Origin: Fulvimonas soli
GTDB taxonomy: Bacteria > Pseudomonadota > Gammaproteobacteria > Xanthomonadales > Rhodanobacteraceae
NCBI RefSeq assembly: GCF_003148905.1
Contig: NZ_QGHC01000002.1
Coordinates: forward strand, 124,001 to 188,000
DNA: 64,000 bases
Direction of reading: 5' to 3'
How positions within the stretch are numbered: position 1 is the stretch's first letter; each line of letters opens with the position of its first letter. Positions 48,991-57,132 of the stretch are shown in pieces. The translations under genes were made by a program, and so were the position numbers. Below the pieces are notes generated by a model. It ran no database searches. It worked only from the letters and a program-made list of their open reading frames with translations, and was not told where the DNA came from.

Positions 48991-50139
48991 TCAGCGCGCG
49001 CCGCGCGCCGGCCCGGTGGTGAACTCGTAAACGATCAGGTTGCGGTAGACATGGCCGGGCTCCAGTCGCGCCGAGCCGAACGCGGGCCGGTTCGGCGTGT
49101 CCGGGTAGAGCTGCGGTTCCAGCACGAAGGCGTCGCCCTGGCGGTACACGTGCCCGCCGGTGCCCACCGTCGTGCCGTCGAGGAAGTTGCCGGAGTAGAA
49201 CTGCAGGCCCGGCTGCGCGGACTTGAGCGTCAGCACGCGGCCGGACGCCGGGTCCTCCACGCGCGCGACCACGCGCGGCGCGGCGGCCTCGGCGCGGCTG
49301 ATCACCCAGTTGTGGTCGTAGCCGCGCCCGTTGAGCAGCTGCTGGTCGGCGACGCGGATGTCGCGGCCGATCGGCTTGCCCCGGCGGAAGTCGAACGGCG
49401 TGCCGTCCACCTTGCGGATCTCGCCGGTGGGGATGGCGGTCGCGTCCACCGGCAGGTAGGCGTCGGCGGGGATGGTCAGGCGCTGCCCCATCACGCTGCC
49501 CGAGCCCTCGCCGGCGAGGTTCCAGTAGGCGTGGTTGCTCAGGTTGACGATGGTGGGCTTGTCGGTGGTGGCGCGGTAGTCGATCGACAGCCGGTTCGCA
49601 TCGTCGAGCGTGTAGGTCGCCGTGACGGCCAGCCGGCCGGGATAGCCCATCTCGCCGTCGGGGCTCGCGTAGCTCAGCGTGACGCTGGCCTTGCCGGCGT
49701 CGTGCCTCACCTCGCCGATGGTCCACAGCGCCTTGTCGAAGCCGCGGGTGCCGCCGTGCAGCGAGTTCGGGCCGTCGTTCACCGGCACCTGGTAGGCCTT
49801 GCCGTCGAGCGTGAAGCGCCCGCCGGCGATGCGGTTGGCGTAGCGCCCCACGGTGGCGCCGAAGTACTGCGGCTTCTTCAGGTAGCCGTCCAGCGTGGCG
49901 TAGCCGAGCACGACGTTGGCGGCCTTGCCGTCGCGGCCGGGCACGCTCAGCGACTGCAGGCTGGCGCCCAGCGCCAGCACGCGCGCGGTCATGCCGTGGC
50001 CGTTGTCCAGCACGACCGCCTCCACGCGGGTGCCGTCGGGCAGGCGGCCGAACGTCTCGCGCCGCGCGTCGGCGGCCTGCGCGGCCGACGCGAGGGCCGC
50101 CAGGCCGAGTATCGAACCGATCAGTGCTGCGCGCCGCAT
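48991..50139 (-). CDS. galM: Exported aldose 1-epimerase (galactose mutarotase)
   Basis: 382 residues; unlike cytoplasmic GalM it begins with a signal peptide (RRAALIGSILGLAALASAAQA), so it works in the periplasm. The catalytic histidine motifs GPNSLHGG and NLSNHAYWNL and the general-base glutamate in VLEPQLYPDTPNRPAF are intact. It interconverts alpha and beta anomers of released galactose (or arabinose) before transport and oxidation. It is the first leftward gene opposite the regulator, with a -10-like TACAAT inside the operator at 50188-50207. Confidence 0.92.
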   Translation of the reverse strand: MRRAALIGSILGLAALASAAQAADARRETFGRLPDGTRVEAVVLDNGHGMTARVLALGASLQSLSVPGRDGKAANVVLGYATLDGYLKKPQYFGATVGRYANRIAGGRFTLDGKAYQVPVNDGPNSLHGGTRGFDKALWTIGEVRHDAGKASVTLSYASPDGEMGYPGRLAVTATYTLDDANRLSIDYRATTDKPTIVNLSNHAYWNLAGEGSGSVMGQRLTIPADAYLPVDATAIPTGEIRKVDGTPFDFRRGKPIGRDIRVADQQLLNGRGYDHNWVISRAEAAAPRVVARVEDPASGRVLTLKSAQPGLQFYSGNFLDGTTVGTGGHVYRQGDAFVLEPQLYPDTPNRPAFGSARLEPGHVYRNLIVYEFTTGPARGAR

Positions 50140-50187
50140 GCTCTCGGATGCCCTCTGCGTGACCGCGGGATGAAGGCATCCAAGCAC

Positions 50188-50207
50188 ATTGTATGATTAT
50201 CGTGCAA
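50188..50207. promoter_or_regulatory. 19-bp palindromic operator in front of galM
   Basis: TTGTATGATTATCGTGCAA (50189-50207) is a near-perfect palindrome of the form TTGyAyGAT-w-ATCrTrCAA. On the minus strand it contains TACAAT (50193-50188), a -10 element for galM. The half-site TTGTATGA recurs at 50463, next to the regulator promoter. Probable site for the FadR-type repressor. Confidence 0.65.
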
Positions 50208-50428
50208 GTGTTTCCGGGTGCCCGGAAAACCCTTTGTGCGGCGCGCCACGAGGCCTTGCGATGCCCGCCGCGCGGCGCAAAGCGCGGCACGATGCGCGGC
50301 ATGCGCCGGCGGCGAAGGATCGACGGGAGGCGAACGCGCGCCGACATTCCGCAATGCGTCATCGACGGGCGCGCCGCGGGCGGCGCATCATCGGCGCGTC
50401 GTGCGGCGGAAAGCGCGCGCGGCGCGGC

Positions 50429-50473
50429 TTGGCAGGACGCGCGCAAAGTGCTTATAGTCCGTTTGTATGACAA
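50429..50473 (+). promoter_or_regulatory. Regulator-operon promoter with overlapping TTGTATGACAA
   Basis: TTGGCA (50429-50434), 18-base spacer, TATAGT (50453-50458); predicted start near 50465. The inverted repeat TTGTATGACAA (50463-50473) covers the start point and shares TTGTATGA with the galM operator, so the regulator would control its own operon. Confidence 0.65.
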
Positions 50474-50523
50474 TTGGCCCGCGGGCCAACCTTCATCGCC
50501 GGGACCAGGGGTCAGAGGATCTC

Positions 50524-51249
50524 ATGAGGAAGCCGATCGCAGTCCGCAGCCTGTACGGGCACGTCATGCACGAGCTCGGCCGGCGCATCGTCAGCGGCAA
50601 GGTGAAGCCGGGCGAGGTGCTGCCGCGCGAGGAGACCCTGGCCGAAAGCCTCCAGGTCAGCCGCACCGCGCTGCGCGAGGCGCTCAAGGTGCTCTCCGCC
50701 AAGGGCCTGATCGAGTCGCGCACCGGCGTGGGCGCGCGCGTGCTGGAGGAGCGCTACTGGAACCAGCTCGACGCCGACGTACTGGCCTGGCGCTGCGCCT
50801 CGATGCCCACCGACGACTTCGTCGACAAGCTGGTGGAGATGCGCGAGGTGATCGAGCCGGCCGCCGCCGCCGCCGCCGCGCGCCGGCGCACCGCCGCGCA
50901 GCTGGCCGCCATCGACGCCGCCTACCGGGCGATGGACGCGGCGCAGACGCTGGAGGCGTGGACCGAGGCCGACCTGCAGTTCCACGACGCGGTGCTGCAC
51001 GCCACCGGCAACGAGCTGCTGCAGTCGCTGTTCTCGGTGGTGGAGACCGCGCTGGGCACCTTCTTCACCCTGTCCGCGCGCAACGCCAGCAACTTCAAGT
51101 ACTCGCTGCCGCACCACCAGAAGGTGCTGGAGGCGATCCGCCGCCGGCAGCCGGAAGTGGCGCGCAAGGCGATGCAGGCGATGATCGCCGACTCGCAGGC
51201 CAACCTGCAGCGCAGCCGTAGCCGCGCGCGCCGGAAGGCGACGGCATGA
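50524..51249 (+). CDS. FadR-subfamily GntR transcriptional regulator (DgoR-like)
   Basis: 241 residues: N-terminal winged helix (about 10-75; LGRRIVSGKVKPGEVLPREETLAESLQVSRTALREALKVLSAKGL) and the all-helical FCD effector domain with the metal-binding histidines in DLQFHDAVLHATGN and YSLPHHQKVLEAI. It heads the galactonate operon, overlapping dgoK by four bases, the same place DgoR has in E. coli. The effector is likely galactonate or a related acid. The start is ATG 50524; ATG 50467 sits inside the operator and lacks a ribosome site. Confidence 0.88.
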   Translation: MRKPIAVRSLYGHVMHELGRRIVSGKVKPGEVLPREETLAESLQVSRTALREALKVLSAKGLIESRTGVGARVLEERYWNQLDADVLAWRCASMPTDDFVDKLVEMREVIEPAAAAAAARRRTAAQLAAIDAAYRAMDAAQTLEAWTEADLQFHDAVLHATGNELLQSLFSVVETALGTFFTLSARNASNFKYSLPHHQKVLEAIRRRQPEVARKAMQAMIADSQANLQRSRSRARRKATA

Positions 51250-52172
51250 CGGCAGCGCTGATCGGCCTGGACTGGGGCAGCACGCAGCTGCGCGCGTACC
51301 GCTACGGCGAACGCGGCGCGGTGGAGGCCGTGCGGACCCTGCCCTGCGGCGTGCGCCAGCTGCCCGCGGGCGGCTTCGCGCAGGCGTTCGCGCAGGCGCT
51401 CGAGGGCTGGCCGGCAGCGCCGGTGATCGCCTGCGGCATGGTCGGCAGCCGCAACGGCTGGCGCGAGACGCCCTACCTGGACACGCCCGCGGACCTCGAC
51501 CGCCTCGCCGCGGCGCTGACGCCGCTGGCCGCGCCGGACGGCCGCGCGGTGCATCTGGTGCCGGGCCTGCGTGATCCCGCGCGGCCCGACGTGATGCGCG
51601 GCGAGGAGACCCAGGTGGCCGGCGCGCTCGCGCTGGAGCCGCCGATGGCGCGGCGCGCGCGCCTGCTGCTGCCCGGCACGCACAGCAAGTGGGTGGAGGT
51701 GCGCGACGGCGCGGTCGTCGGCTTCGCCACCATGATGACCGGCGAGCTGTACGCGCTGCTGCGCCAGCACTCGATCCTCGGCGCGGCGCTGCCCGCGCCG
51801 GTCCCCGACGGGGACGCCTTCCGGCGCGGCGTGCGCGCCGCGCGCGACAGCGGCGCCGCCGGCATGCTCTCGCGGCTGTTCTCCGCGCGCGCGCTGCTGC
51901 TCGACGGCGCGCTCGCGCCCTCCTCCGTGGCGGACTACCTGTCCGGCCTGCTGCTCGGCGAGGAGCTGCGCGCCGCGCTCGCCGCCGGCTGGGCGGCGCC
52001 GGGCGAGCCGGTGCTGGTGGTCGGCGACGAAGCGCTGTGCGAGCGCTACCTGCGCGCCGCCGAGGCGTTCGGCATCGGCTTGCGCCGCGCGCCCGGCGAC
52101 GCCGCCGCGCACGGCCTCTGGCGCATCGCCGCCGCGGCCGCCCTGGTCCCCGGCCACGCGACGGCGGCATGA
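51246..52172 (+). CDS. dgoK: 2-dehydro-3-deoxygalactonokinase
   Basis: Phosphorylates 2-keto-3-deoxygalactonate with ATP at C6. 308 residues; GLDWGSTQLRAYRY at the N-terminus is the ASKHA-type phosphate-binding motif, LLPGTHSKWVEVRDG the DgoK signature and MTGELYALLRQHSIL the substrate region. ATGA overlaps at both ends join it to the regulator and to dgoA, so translation is coupled. Confidence 0.94.
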   Translation: MTAALIGLDWGSTQLRAYRYGERGAVEAVRTLPCGVRQLPAGGFAQAFAQALEGWPAAPVIACGMVGSRNGWRETPYLDTPADLDRLAAALTPLAAPDGRAVHLVPGLRDPARPDVMRGEETQVAGALALEPPMARRARLLLPGTHSKWVEVRDGAVVGFATMMTGELYALLRQHSILGAALPAPVPDGDAFRRGVRAARDSGAAGMLSRLFSARALLLDGALAPSSVADYLSGLLLGEELRAALAAGWAAPGEPVLVVGDEALCERYLRAAEAFGIGLRRAPGDAAAHGLWRIAAAAALVPGHATAA

Positions 52173-52816
52173 CTTCGATGGACGCCTGGCTCGCCCCGCT
52201 CCCGCTGGTCGCCATCCTGCGCGGGCTGCGCCCCGGGGAGGCGCTCGACGTCGGCCGCGCGCTGCTCGACGCGGGCTTCCGCGTGCTGGAGGTGCCGCTC
52301 AACTCGCCCGAGCCGTGCGAGAGCATCCGCCGCCTCGCCGACGCCTTCGGCGACCGCGCGCTGGTCGGCGCGGGCACCGTGCTCGACCCCGCGCGCGTGC
52401 GCGAGGTCGCCGCGGCGGGCGGCCGCCTGGTGGTGATGCCGCACGCGGACGCCGGGGTGATCCGCGCGGCCAAGCAGGCCGGGCTGTACTGCGTGCCGGG
52501 CGTCGCCACGCCCACCGAGGCGTTCGCCGCGCTCGGCGCCGGCGCGGACGCGCTCAAGCTGTTCCCGGCCGAGCAGGCCAGCCCCGCCGTGCTCCGGGCC
52601 TGGCGCGCCGTGCTGCCCGCCGGCACGCGCGTGCTGCCGGTCGGCGGCATCACCCCCGACGGCATGGCGCCCTGGCTCGCGGCCGGCGCCGCCGGCTTCG
52701 GCATCGGCTCCTCGCTCTACGCCCCCGGCCGCGCGGCCGGCGACGTCGCCGCGCGCGCGCGCGCCTTCGCCGACGCCTGGCGGCGCCACCTCGCATCGAA
52801 AGGAACCGCTCCATGA
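52169..52816 (+). CDS. dgoA: 2-dehydro-3-deoxy-6-phosphogalactonate aldolase
   Basis: Splits KDPGal to pyruvate and glyceraldehyde 3-phosphate. 215-residue class I aldolase: Schiff-base lysine K130 in GADALKLFPAEQ and proton-transfer glutamate E41 in RVLEVPLNSPEP; PVGGITPDGMAPW binds phosphate. The KDPGal form is favoured over KDPG (Eda) by the dgoK and dgoD neighbours and by LEVPLNSP. Overlaps both neighbours by four bases. Confidence 0.93.
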   Translation: MTSMDAWLAPLPLVAILRGLRPGEALDVGRALLDAGFRVLEVPLNSPEPCESIRRLADAFGDRALVGAGTVLDPARVREVAAAGGRLVVMPHADAGVIRAAKQAGLYCVPGVATPTEAFAALGAGADALKLFPAEQASPAVLRAWRAVLPAGTRVLPVGGITPDGMAPWLAAGAAGFGIGSSLYAPGRAAGDVAARARAFADAWRRHLASKGTAP

Positions 52817-53961
52817 AGATCACCCGCCTGACCACCTTCCTCGTGCCGCCGCGCTGGCTGTTCCTGCGCATCGACACCGACGCCGGCGTCAGCGGCTGGG
52901 GCGAGCCGATCGTCGAGGGCCGCGCGCACACCGTGGCGGCGGCGGTGGACGAGCTGGCCGACTACCTGGTCGGCAGGGACCCGCGCCACGTCGAGGACCT
53001 GTGGAGCGTGATGTACCGCGGCGGCTTCTACCGCGGCGGGCCGGTGCTGATGAGCGCCATCGCCGGCATCGACCAGGCGCTGTGGGACATCAAGGGCAAG
53101 GACCTGGGCCAGCCGGTGCACGCGCTGCTGGGCGGCCCGGTGCGCGGGCGCATCCGCGTGTACTCGTGGATCGGCGGCGACCGCCCCGCCGACACCGCGC
53201 GCGCGGCGCGCGACGCGGTGGCGCGCGGCTTCACCGCGGTGAAGATGAACGCCACCGAGGAAATGCAGTACGTGGACACCTACGACAAGGTCGAGCAGGT
53301 GCTGGCCAACGTGCAGGCGATCCGCGACGCGGTGGGCCCGCACATCGGCATCGGCCTGGACTTCCACGGCCGCGTGCACAAGCCGATGGCCAAGGTGCTG
53401 ATGCGCGAGCTGGCGCCGTTCCGGCTGATGTTCATCGAGGAGCCGGTGCTGTCGGACCACCTGGAGGCGCTGCCGGAGCTGGCCGCGGTCTCGCCCGCGC
53501 CGATCGCGCTGGGCGAGCGGCTGTACTCGCGCTACGACTTCAAGCGCGTGCTGCAGACCGGCGGCGTGGACATCCTGCAGCCGGACCCCTCGCACTCGGG
53601 CGGCATCACCGAGACGCGCAAGATCGCCGCGATGGCCGAGGCCTACGACGTGGCGGTGGCGCTGCACTGCCCGCTCGGCCCGATCGCGCTGGCGGCGAAC
53701 CTGCAGCTGGACGCGGTGTGCCACAACGCCTTCATCCAGGAGCAGAGCCTGGGCATCCACTACAACGCGGCGAACGACCTGCTCGACTACGTGCGCGACC
53801 GCGACGTGTTCGCCTACCAGGACGGCTTCGTCGCCATCCCGGACGGCCCCGGCCTGGGCATCGAGGTCAACCAGGACTACGTGGCCGAGCGCGCCGCGGT
53901 GGGCCACCGCTGGCGCAACCCGATCTGGCGCCACGCCGACGGCAGCGTGGCCGAGTGGTGA
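52813..53961 (+). CDS. dgoD: D-galactonate dehydratase
   Basis: Enolase-superfamily enzyme (382 residues) that dehydrates D-galactonate to 2-keto-3-deoxygalactonate. Metal ligands D183, E209 and E235 and catalytic H185 and H285 are at exactly the numbers of the E. coli enzyme (GLDFHGRV, IEEPVL, GERLYSR, HCPLGP). The ends KITRLTTFLVPPRWLFL and WRNPIWRHADGSVAEW are also DgoD-like. This identity fixes the pathway as galactonate degradation. Confidence 0.97.
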   Translation: MKITRLTTFLVPPRWLFLRIDTDAGVSGWGEPIVEGRAHTVAAAVDELADYLVGRDPRHVEDLWSVMYRGGFYRGGPVLMSAIAGIDQALWDIKGKDLGQPVHALLGGPVRGRIRVYSWIGGDRPADTARAARDAVARGFTAVKMNATEEMQYVDTYDKVEQVLANVQAIRDAVGPHIGIGLDFHGRVHKPMAKVLMRELAPFRLMFIEEPVLSDHLEALPELAAVSPAPIALGERLYSRYDFKRVLQTGGVDILQPDPSHSGGITETRKIAAMAEAYDVAVALHCPLGPIALAANLQLDAVCHNAFIQEQSLGIHYNAANDLLDYVRDRDVFAYQDGFVAIPDGPGLGIEVNQDYVAERAAVGHRWRNPIWRHADGSVAEW

Positions 53962-53966
53962 GCACG

Positions 53967-54734
53967 ATGGCCGACGCCTACGCGACCTATCCCAGCCTGC
54001 GCGACCGCGCCGTGCTGGTAACCGGCGGCGCCAGCGGCATCGGCGCGTCCTTCGTCGAGCACTTCGCGCGGCAGGGCGCGAAGGTGGCTTTCCTCGACGT
54101 GGACGACGCGAGTGCGGCGAAGCTGCGCGTTTCCATCAGCGGCGTACCGCATGACCCCCTGTACGTGCATTGCGACATCACCGACCTGGATGCGCTGCAT
54201 GCGGCGATCGACAAGGCACGCGCGTTCGTCGGCCCGGTCGCGGTGCTGGTGAACAACGCCGCCAACGACGCCCGCCACGCCTTCGGCGACACCACGCCGG
54301 CGGACTTCGACCGCAGCATCGCGGTCAACCTGCGCCACCAGTACTTCGCCACCCAGGCGGTGCGCGGGGACATGCGGCGCTCAGGCGGCGGCTCGGTGAT
54401 CTGCCTGGGCTCCACCGGCTGGATGAAGAAGAACGCCGGCTACCCGCTGTACGCGATGGCCAAGGCCGCGGTGCACGGCCTGGTCAACGGCCTGGCGCGC
54501 GAGCTGGGCCGCGAGCGCATCCGCATCAACGCGCTGGTGCCCGGCTGGGTGATCACCGAGAAGCAGCGCCGGCTGTGGCTGGACGCCGAGGGCGAGGCGG
54601 AGATCGCGCGCGTGCAGTGCCTGCCCGGCTACCTGATGGCCGACGACCTGGCGCGCGCGGCGCTGTTCCTGGCCGCCGACGACAGCCGCATGTGCACCGG
54701 GCAGTCCTTCGTCGTGGACGGCGGCTGGGTATGA
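53967..54734 (+). CDS. SDR-family sugar 1-dehydrogenase (galactose/arabinose type)
   Basis: 255-residue short-chain dehydrogenase. LVTGGASGIGASFVEHFARQ binds NAD(P) (Asp of FLDVDD after strand 2 favours NAD), NNAAND is the structural motif, serine in CLGSTGWM and Y-x3-K in YAMAKAAVHG are catalytic; C-terminal VPGWVITEKQ and FVVDGGWV complete it. By position it oxidises D-galactose to galactonolactone; such enzymes often also take L-arabinose. ATG 53967 has GGTGAG upstream; GTG 53958, in a GTGA overlap with dgoD, is an alternative fitting the operon's habit. Confidence 0.87.
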   Translation: MADAYATYPSLRDRAVLVTGGASGIGASFVEHFARQGAKVAFLDVDDASAAKLRVSISGVPHDPLYVHCDITDLDALHAAIDKARAFVGPVAVLVNNAANDARHAFGDTTPADFDRSIAVNLRHQYFATQAVRGDMRRSGGGSVICLGSTGWMKKNAGYPLYAMAKAAVHGLVNGLARELGRERIRINALVPGWVITEKQRRLWLDAEGEAEIARVQCLPGYLMADDLARAALFLAADDSRMCTGQSFVVDGGWV

Positions 54735-55669
54735 GCCTGCGCGCCGCCGTCGCCCTGCAGGCGCGCGACGCGCTCGGCGAGGGCCTGCTGTGGGACGCGC
54801 GCGGGCAGGCGCTGTACTGGACCGACATCCACGCCGCCGTGCTGTGGCGCTACCGCCCGCGCGACGGCGCGCTGCACTCGTGGGCGATGCCCGAGCGGCT
54901 GGCCTGCCTGGCGCTGTGCGAGGCCGACGGCTGGCTGCTGCTCGGGCTCGCCTCGCGGCTGGCGTTCTTCCACCCGGACACGCGCGCGCTGCTGCCGGTG
55001 GCGGAGGTGGAGGCGGGCCTACCCACGCGGCTCAACGACGGTGCCTGCGACCGCCAGGGCCGCTTCGTGTTCGGCACCCTGCACGAGCCGCCGGGCGGCG
55101 GCCCCAGGCAACCGCTGGGCGGCTTCTACCGGCTGAACCCCGACCTCTCGCTCGAACGCCTGCCGCTGCCCGGCGTGGCGATCAGCAACAGCGTGGCGTT
55201 CAGCCCCGACGGCGGCACGATGTACTTCTGCGACTCGCCGGCGCGCGCGATCCAGTGCTGCGCCTACGGCGACACACTGGGCGCGCCGCGCGCATTCGCG
55301 CGGATCGACGATGAGCGCGGCGAGCCCGACGGCTCCTGCGTGGACCGCGAGGGCGGCCTGTGGAACGCGCAGTGGGGCCTGGGCCGCGTGGTGCGCTACG
55401 CGCCGGACGGGCGGCCCGACCGCGTGGTCGAGCTGTCCGCCGCGCAGCCCACCCGCCCCGCCTTCGGCGGCGCCGGCCTCGCCGCGCTGTACGTCACCAG
55501 CGCGCGCGACGGCCTGGACGCGGCCGCGCTCGCGGCGCAGCCCGACGCCGGCGCGCTGTTCGTGGCCGAGCCGGGCGCACGCGGCCTGCCGGAGCCGCGC
55601 TTCGCCGGCCCGCCGCCGCACGTCATCGCCGCCGCGCAGGGAGCGCGGCCCACCCACCATCGCCCATAG
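54731..55669 (+). CDS. SMP-30/gluconolactonase-family lactonase
   Basis: 312-residue six-bladed propeller that hydrolyses aldonolactones (galactono- and possibly arabinonolactone). GEGLLWDARGQALYWTDIHAAVLWRY holds the first metal-ligand glutamate; RLNDGACDRQGRFVFGTLH the asparagine; VAISNSVAFSPDGGTMYFCDS the second asparagine; and EPDGSCVDREGGLWNAQWG the aspartate. ATGA overlap with the dehydrogenase gene couples oxidation and ring opening. Confidence 0.92.
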   Translation: MSLRAAVALQARDALGEGLLWDARGQALYWTDIHAAVLWRYRPRDGALHSWAMPERLACLALCEADGWLLLGLASRLAFFHPDTRALLPVAEVEAGLPTRLNDGACDRQGRFVFGTLHEPPGGGPRQPLGGFYRLNPDLSLERLPLPGVAISNSVAFSPDGGTMYFCDSPARAIQCCAYGDTLGAPRAFARIDDERGEPDGSCVDREGGLWNAQWGLGRVVRYAPDGRPDRVVELSAAQPTRPAFGGAGLAALYVTSARDGLDAAALAAQPDAGALFVAEPGARGLPEPRFAGPPPHVIAAAQGARPTHHRP

Positions 55670-55701
55670 AGGCGCTCGACACCACCCGCGGGGGAGTTTC
55701 C

Positions 55702-57093
55702 ATGCATGCCCAAGCCATCGCGCCGACCGCGGCGCACCCGAAGGCCACCGTCGTCTTCACCTGCGTGCTCGCCGCGCTGGCGGGACTGATGTTCGGCCTG
55801 GACATCGGCGTGATCGCCGGCGCCACCCAGTTCATCCAGGCCGAGTTCAAGGTCGGCGACCACACCATCGAGTGGATCGTCAGCGCGATGATGTTCGGCG
55901 CGGCGGTCGGCGCGCTGTTCGCCGGCTGGCTGTCGGCCACGCTCGGGCGCAAGCGCTCGCTGATCCTGGGCGCGCTGCTGTTCGTGCTCGGTTCGCTGCT
56001 GTGCGGCCTGGCCTGGTCGCCGGCCTCGCTGATCGCCGCGCGCGTGGTGCTGGGCCTGGCCATCGGCCTGGCCACCTTCACCGCGCCGCTGTACCTGGCC
56101 GAGGTGGCGCCGGAGCACATCCGCGGCGCGATGATCTCCACCTACCAGCTGATGATCACCATCGGCATCCTGGTGGCGTTCCTGTCCGACACCGCGCTCA
56201 GCTACAGCGGCGCGTGGCGCTGGATGCTGGGGGTGATCGCGGTCCCCGGCGCGCTGTTCCTGCTCGGCGTGCTGCTGCTGCCGGACAGCCCGCGCTGGCT
56301 GATGATGCGCGGCCGCCGCGAGGAGGCGCTGGGCGTGCTGCGCCGCCTGCGCGGCGACGCCGAGGTGGTGGCGCGCGAGGCGGCCGACATCGAGGAGCAG
56401 CTCAGGACGCCGCAGCGCGGCTGGCACCTGTTCCGCGAGAACGCCAACTTCCGCCGCTCGGTGGGCCTGGGCGTGCTGCTGCAGCTGATGCAGCAGTTCA
56501 CCGGCATGAACGTGGTGATGTACTACGCGCCGCGCATCTTCAAGGAGATGGGCTACGACACCGCCGCGCAGATGTGGTTCACCGCGCTGGTGGGCCTGAC
56601 CAACGTGCTGGCCACCTTCATCGCCATCGCGCTGATCGACCGCTGGGGGCGCAAGCCGATCCTCTACACCGGCTTCGCGGTGATGGCCGCGGGGCTGGGC
56701 GTGGTCGGCGCGATGATGCACGGCGGCATCGTCGGCCACGGCGAGCAGATCTTCACCGTGGCGATGCTGCTGGTGTTCATCGTCGGCTTCGCGATGTCCG
56801 CCGGCCCGCTGGTGTGGACGCTGTGCTCGGAGATCCAGCCGCTGAAGGGCCGCGACTTCGGCATCGGCTGCTCCACCTTCACCAACTGGGTGTGCAACAT
56901 GATCGTGGGCTTCACCTTCCTGAGCCTGCTCAACGGCATCGGCAACGCCGCCACGTTCTGGCTGTACGCCGCGCTCAACCTGCTGTTCATCGGCCTGACC
57001 TTCTGGCTGGTGCCCGAGACCAGGGGCGTCACCCTGGAGCAGATCGAGCGCAACCTGATGGCCGGCCGGCGGCTGCGCGAGATCGGCCGCTGA
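55702..57093 (+). CDS. Sugar:proton symporter, MFS sugar-porter family (GalP-like)
   Basis: 463 residues and twelve helices. Sugar-porter signatures are complete: GLDIGVIAGA in helix 1, GRKRSL after helix 2, LLPDSPRWLMMRGR after helix 6, QQFTGMNVVMYYAPRIF in helix 7, DRWGRKP after helix 8 and VPETRGVTLEQIE at the end. Closest in look to GalP/AraE, which carry galactose and arabinose. It ends the operon, bringing the monosaccharide to the dehydrogenase. Confidence 0.9.
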   Translation: MHAQAIAPTAAHPKATVVFTCVLAALAGLMFGLDIGVIAGATQFIQAEFKVGDHTIEWIVSAMMFGAAVGALFAGWLSATLGRKRSLILGALLFVLGSLLCGLAWSPASLIAARVVLGLAIGLATFTAPLYLAEVAPEHIRGAMISTYQLMITIGILVAFLSDTALSYSGAWRWMLGVIAVPGALFLLGVLLLPDSPRWLMMRGRREEALGVLRRLRGDAEVVAREAADIEEQLRTPQRGWHLFRENANFRRSVGLGVLLQLMQQFTGMNVVMYYAPRIFKEMGYDTAAQMWFTALVGLTNVLATFIAIALIDRWGRKPILYTGFAVMAAGLGVVGAMMHGGIVGHGEQIFTVAMLLVFIVGFAMSAGPLVWTLCSEIQPLKGRDFGIGCSTFTNWVCNMIVGFTFLSLLNGIGNAATFWLYAALNLLFIGLTFWLVPETRGVTLEQIERNLMAGRRLREIGR

Positions 57094-57097
57094 AGGC

Positions 57098-57121
57098 CGC
57101 GCCGCGCGCCCGCGCGGCGCG
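57098..57121. terminator. GC hairpin between convergent symporter and GH31 genes
   Basis: CGCGCCGCGC (57098-57107) pairs perfectly with GCGCGGCGCG (57112-57121), loop GCCC. No T-run follows. It is the only structure in the 39-base gap of two convergent genes, so a role in ending both is likely but unproven. Confidence 0.4.
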
Positions 57122-57132
57122 CGGCGGCGCCT

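Larger units (their letters stand above)
50140..50523. other. Divergent regulatory region galM / FadR-type regulator
   Basis: 384 bases without a gene. Besides the operator (50189-50207) and the promoter/operator at 50429-50473 it holds TTTCCGGGTGCCCGGAAA (50211-50228), a perfect palindrome with a two-base centre next to the operator. Bases 50230-50428 are GC-rich and I see nothing in them. Confidence 0.6.

Noticed and set aside
53958-53966. GTG 53958 as the definite start of the SDR dehydrogenase
   Set aside because: It fits the overlap habit of the operon, but ATG 53967 has the better-placed ribosome-binding site; kept only as an alternative.
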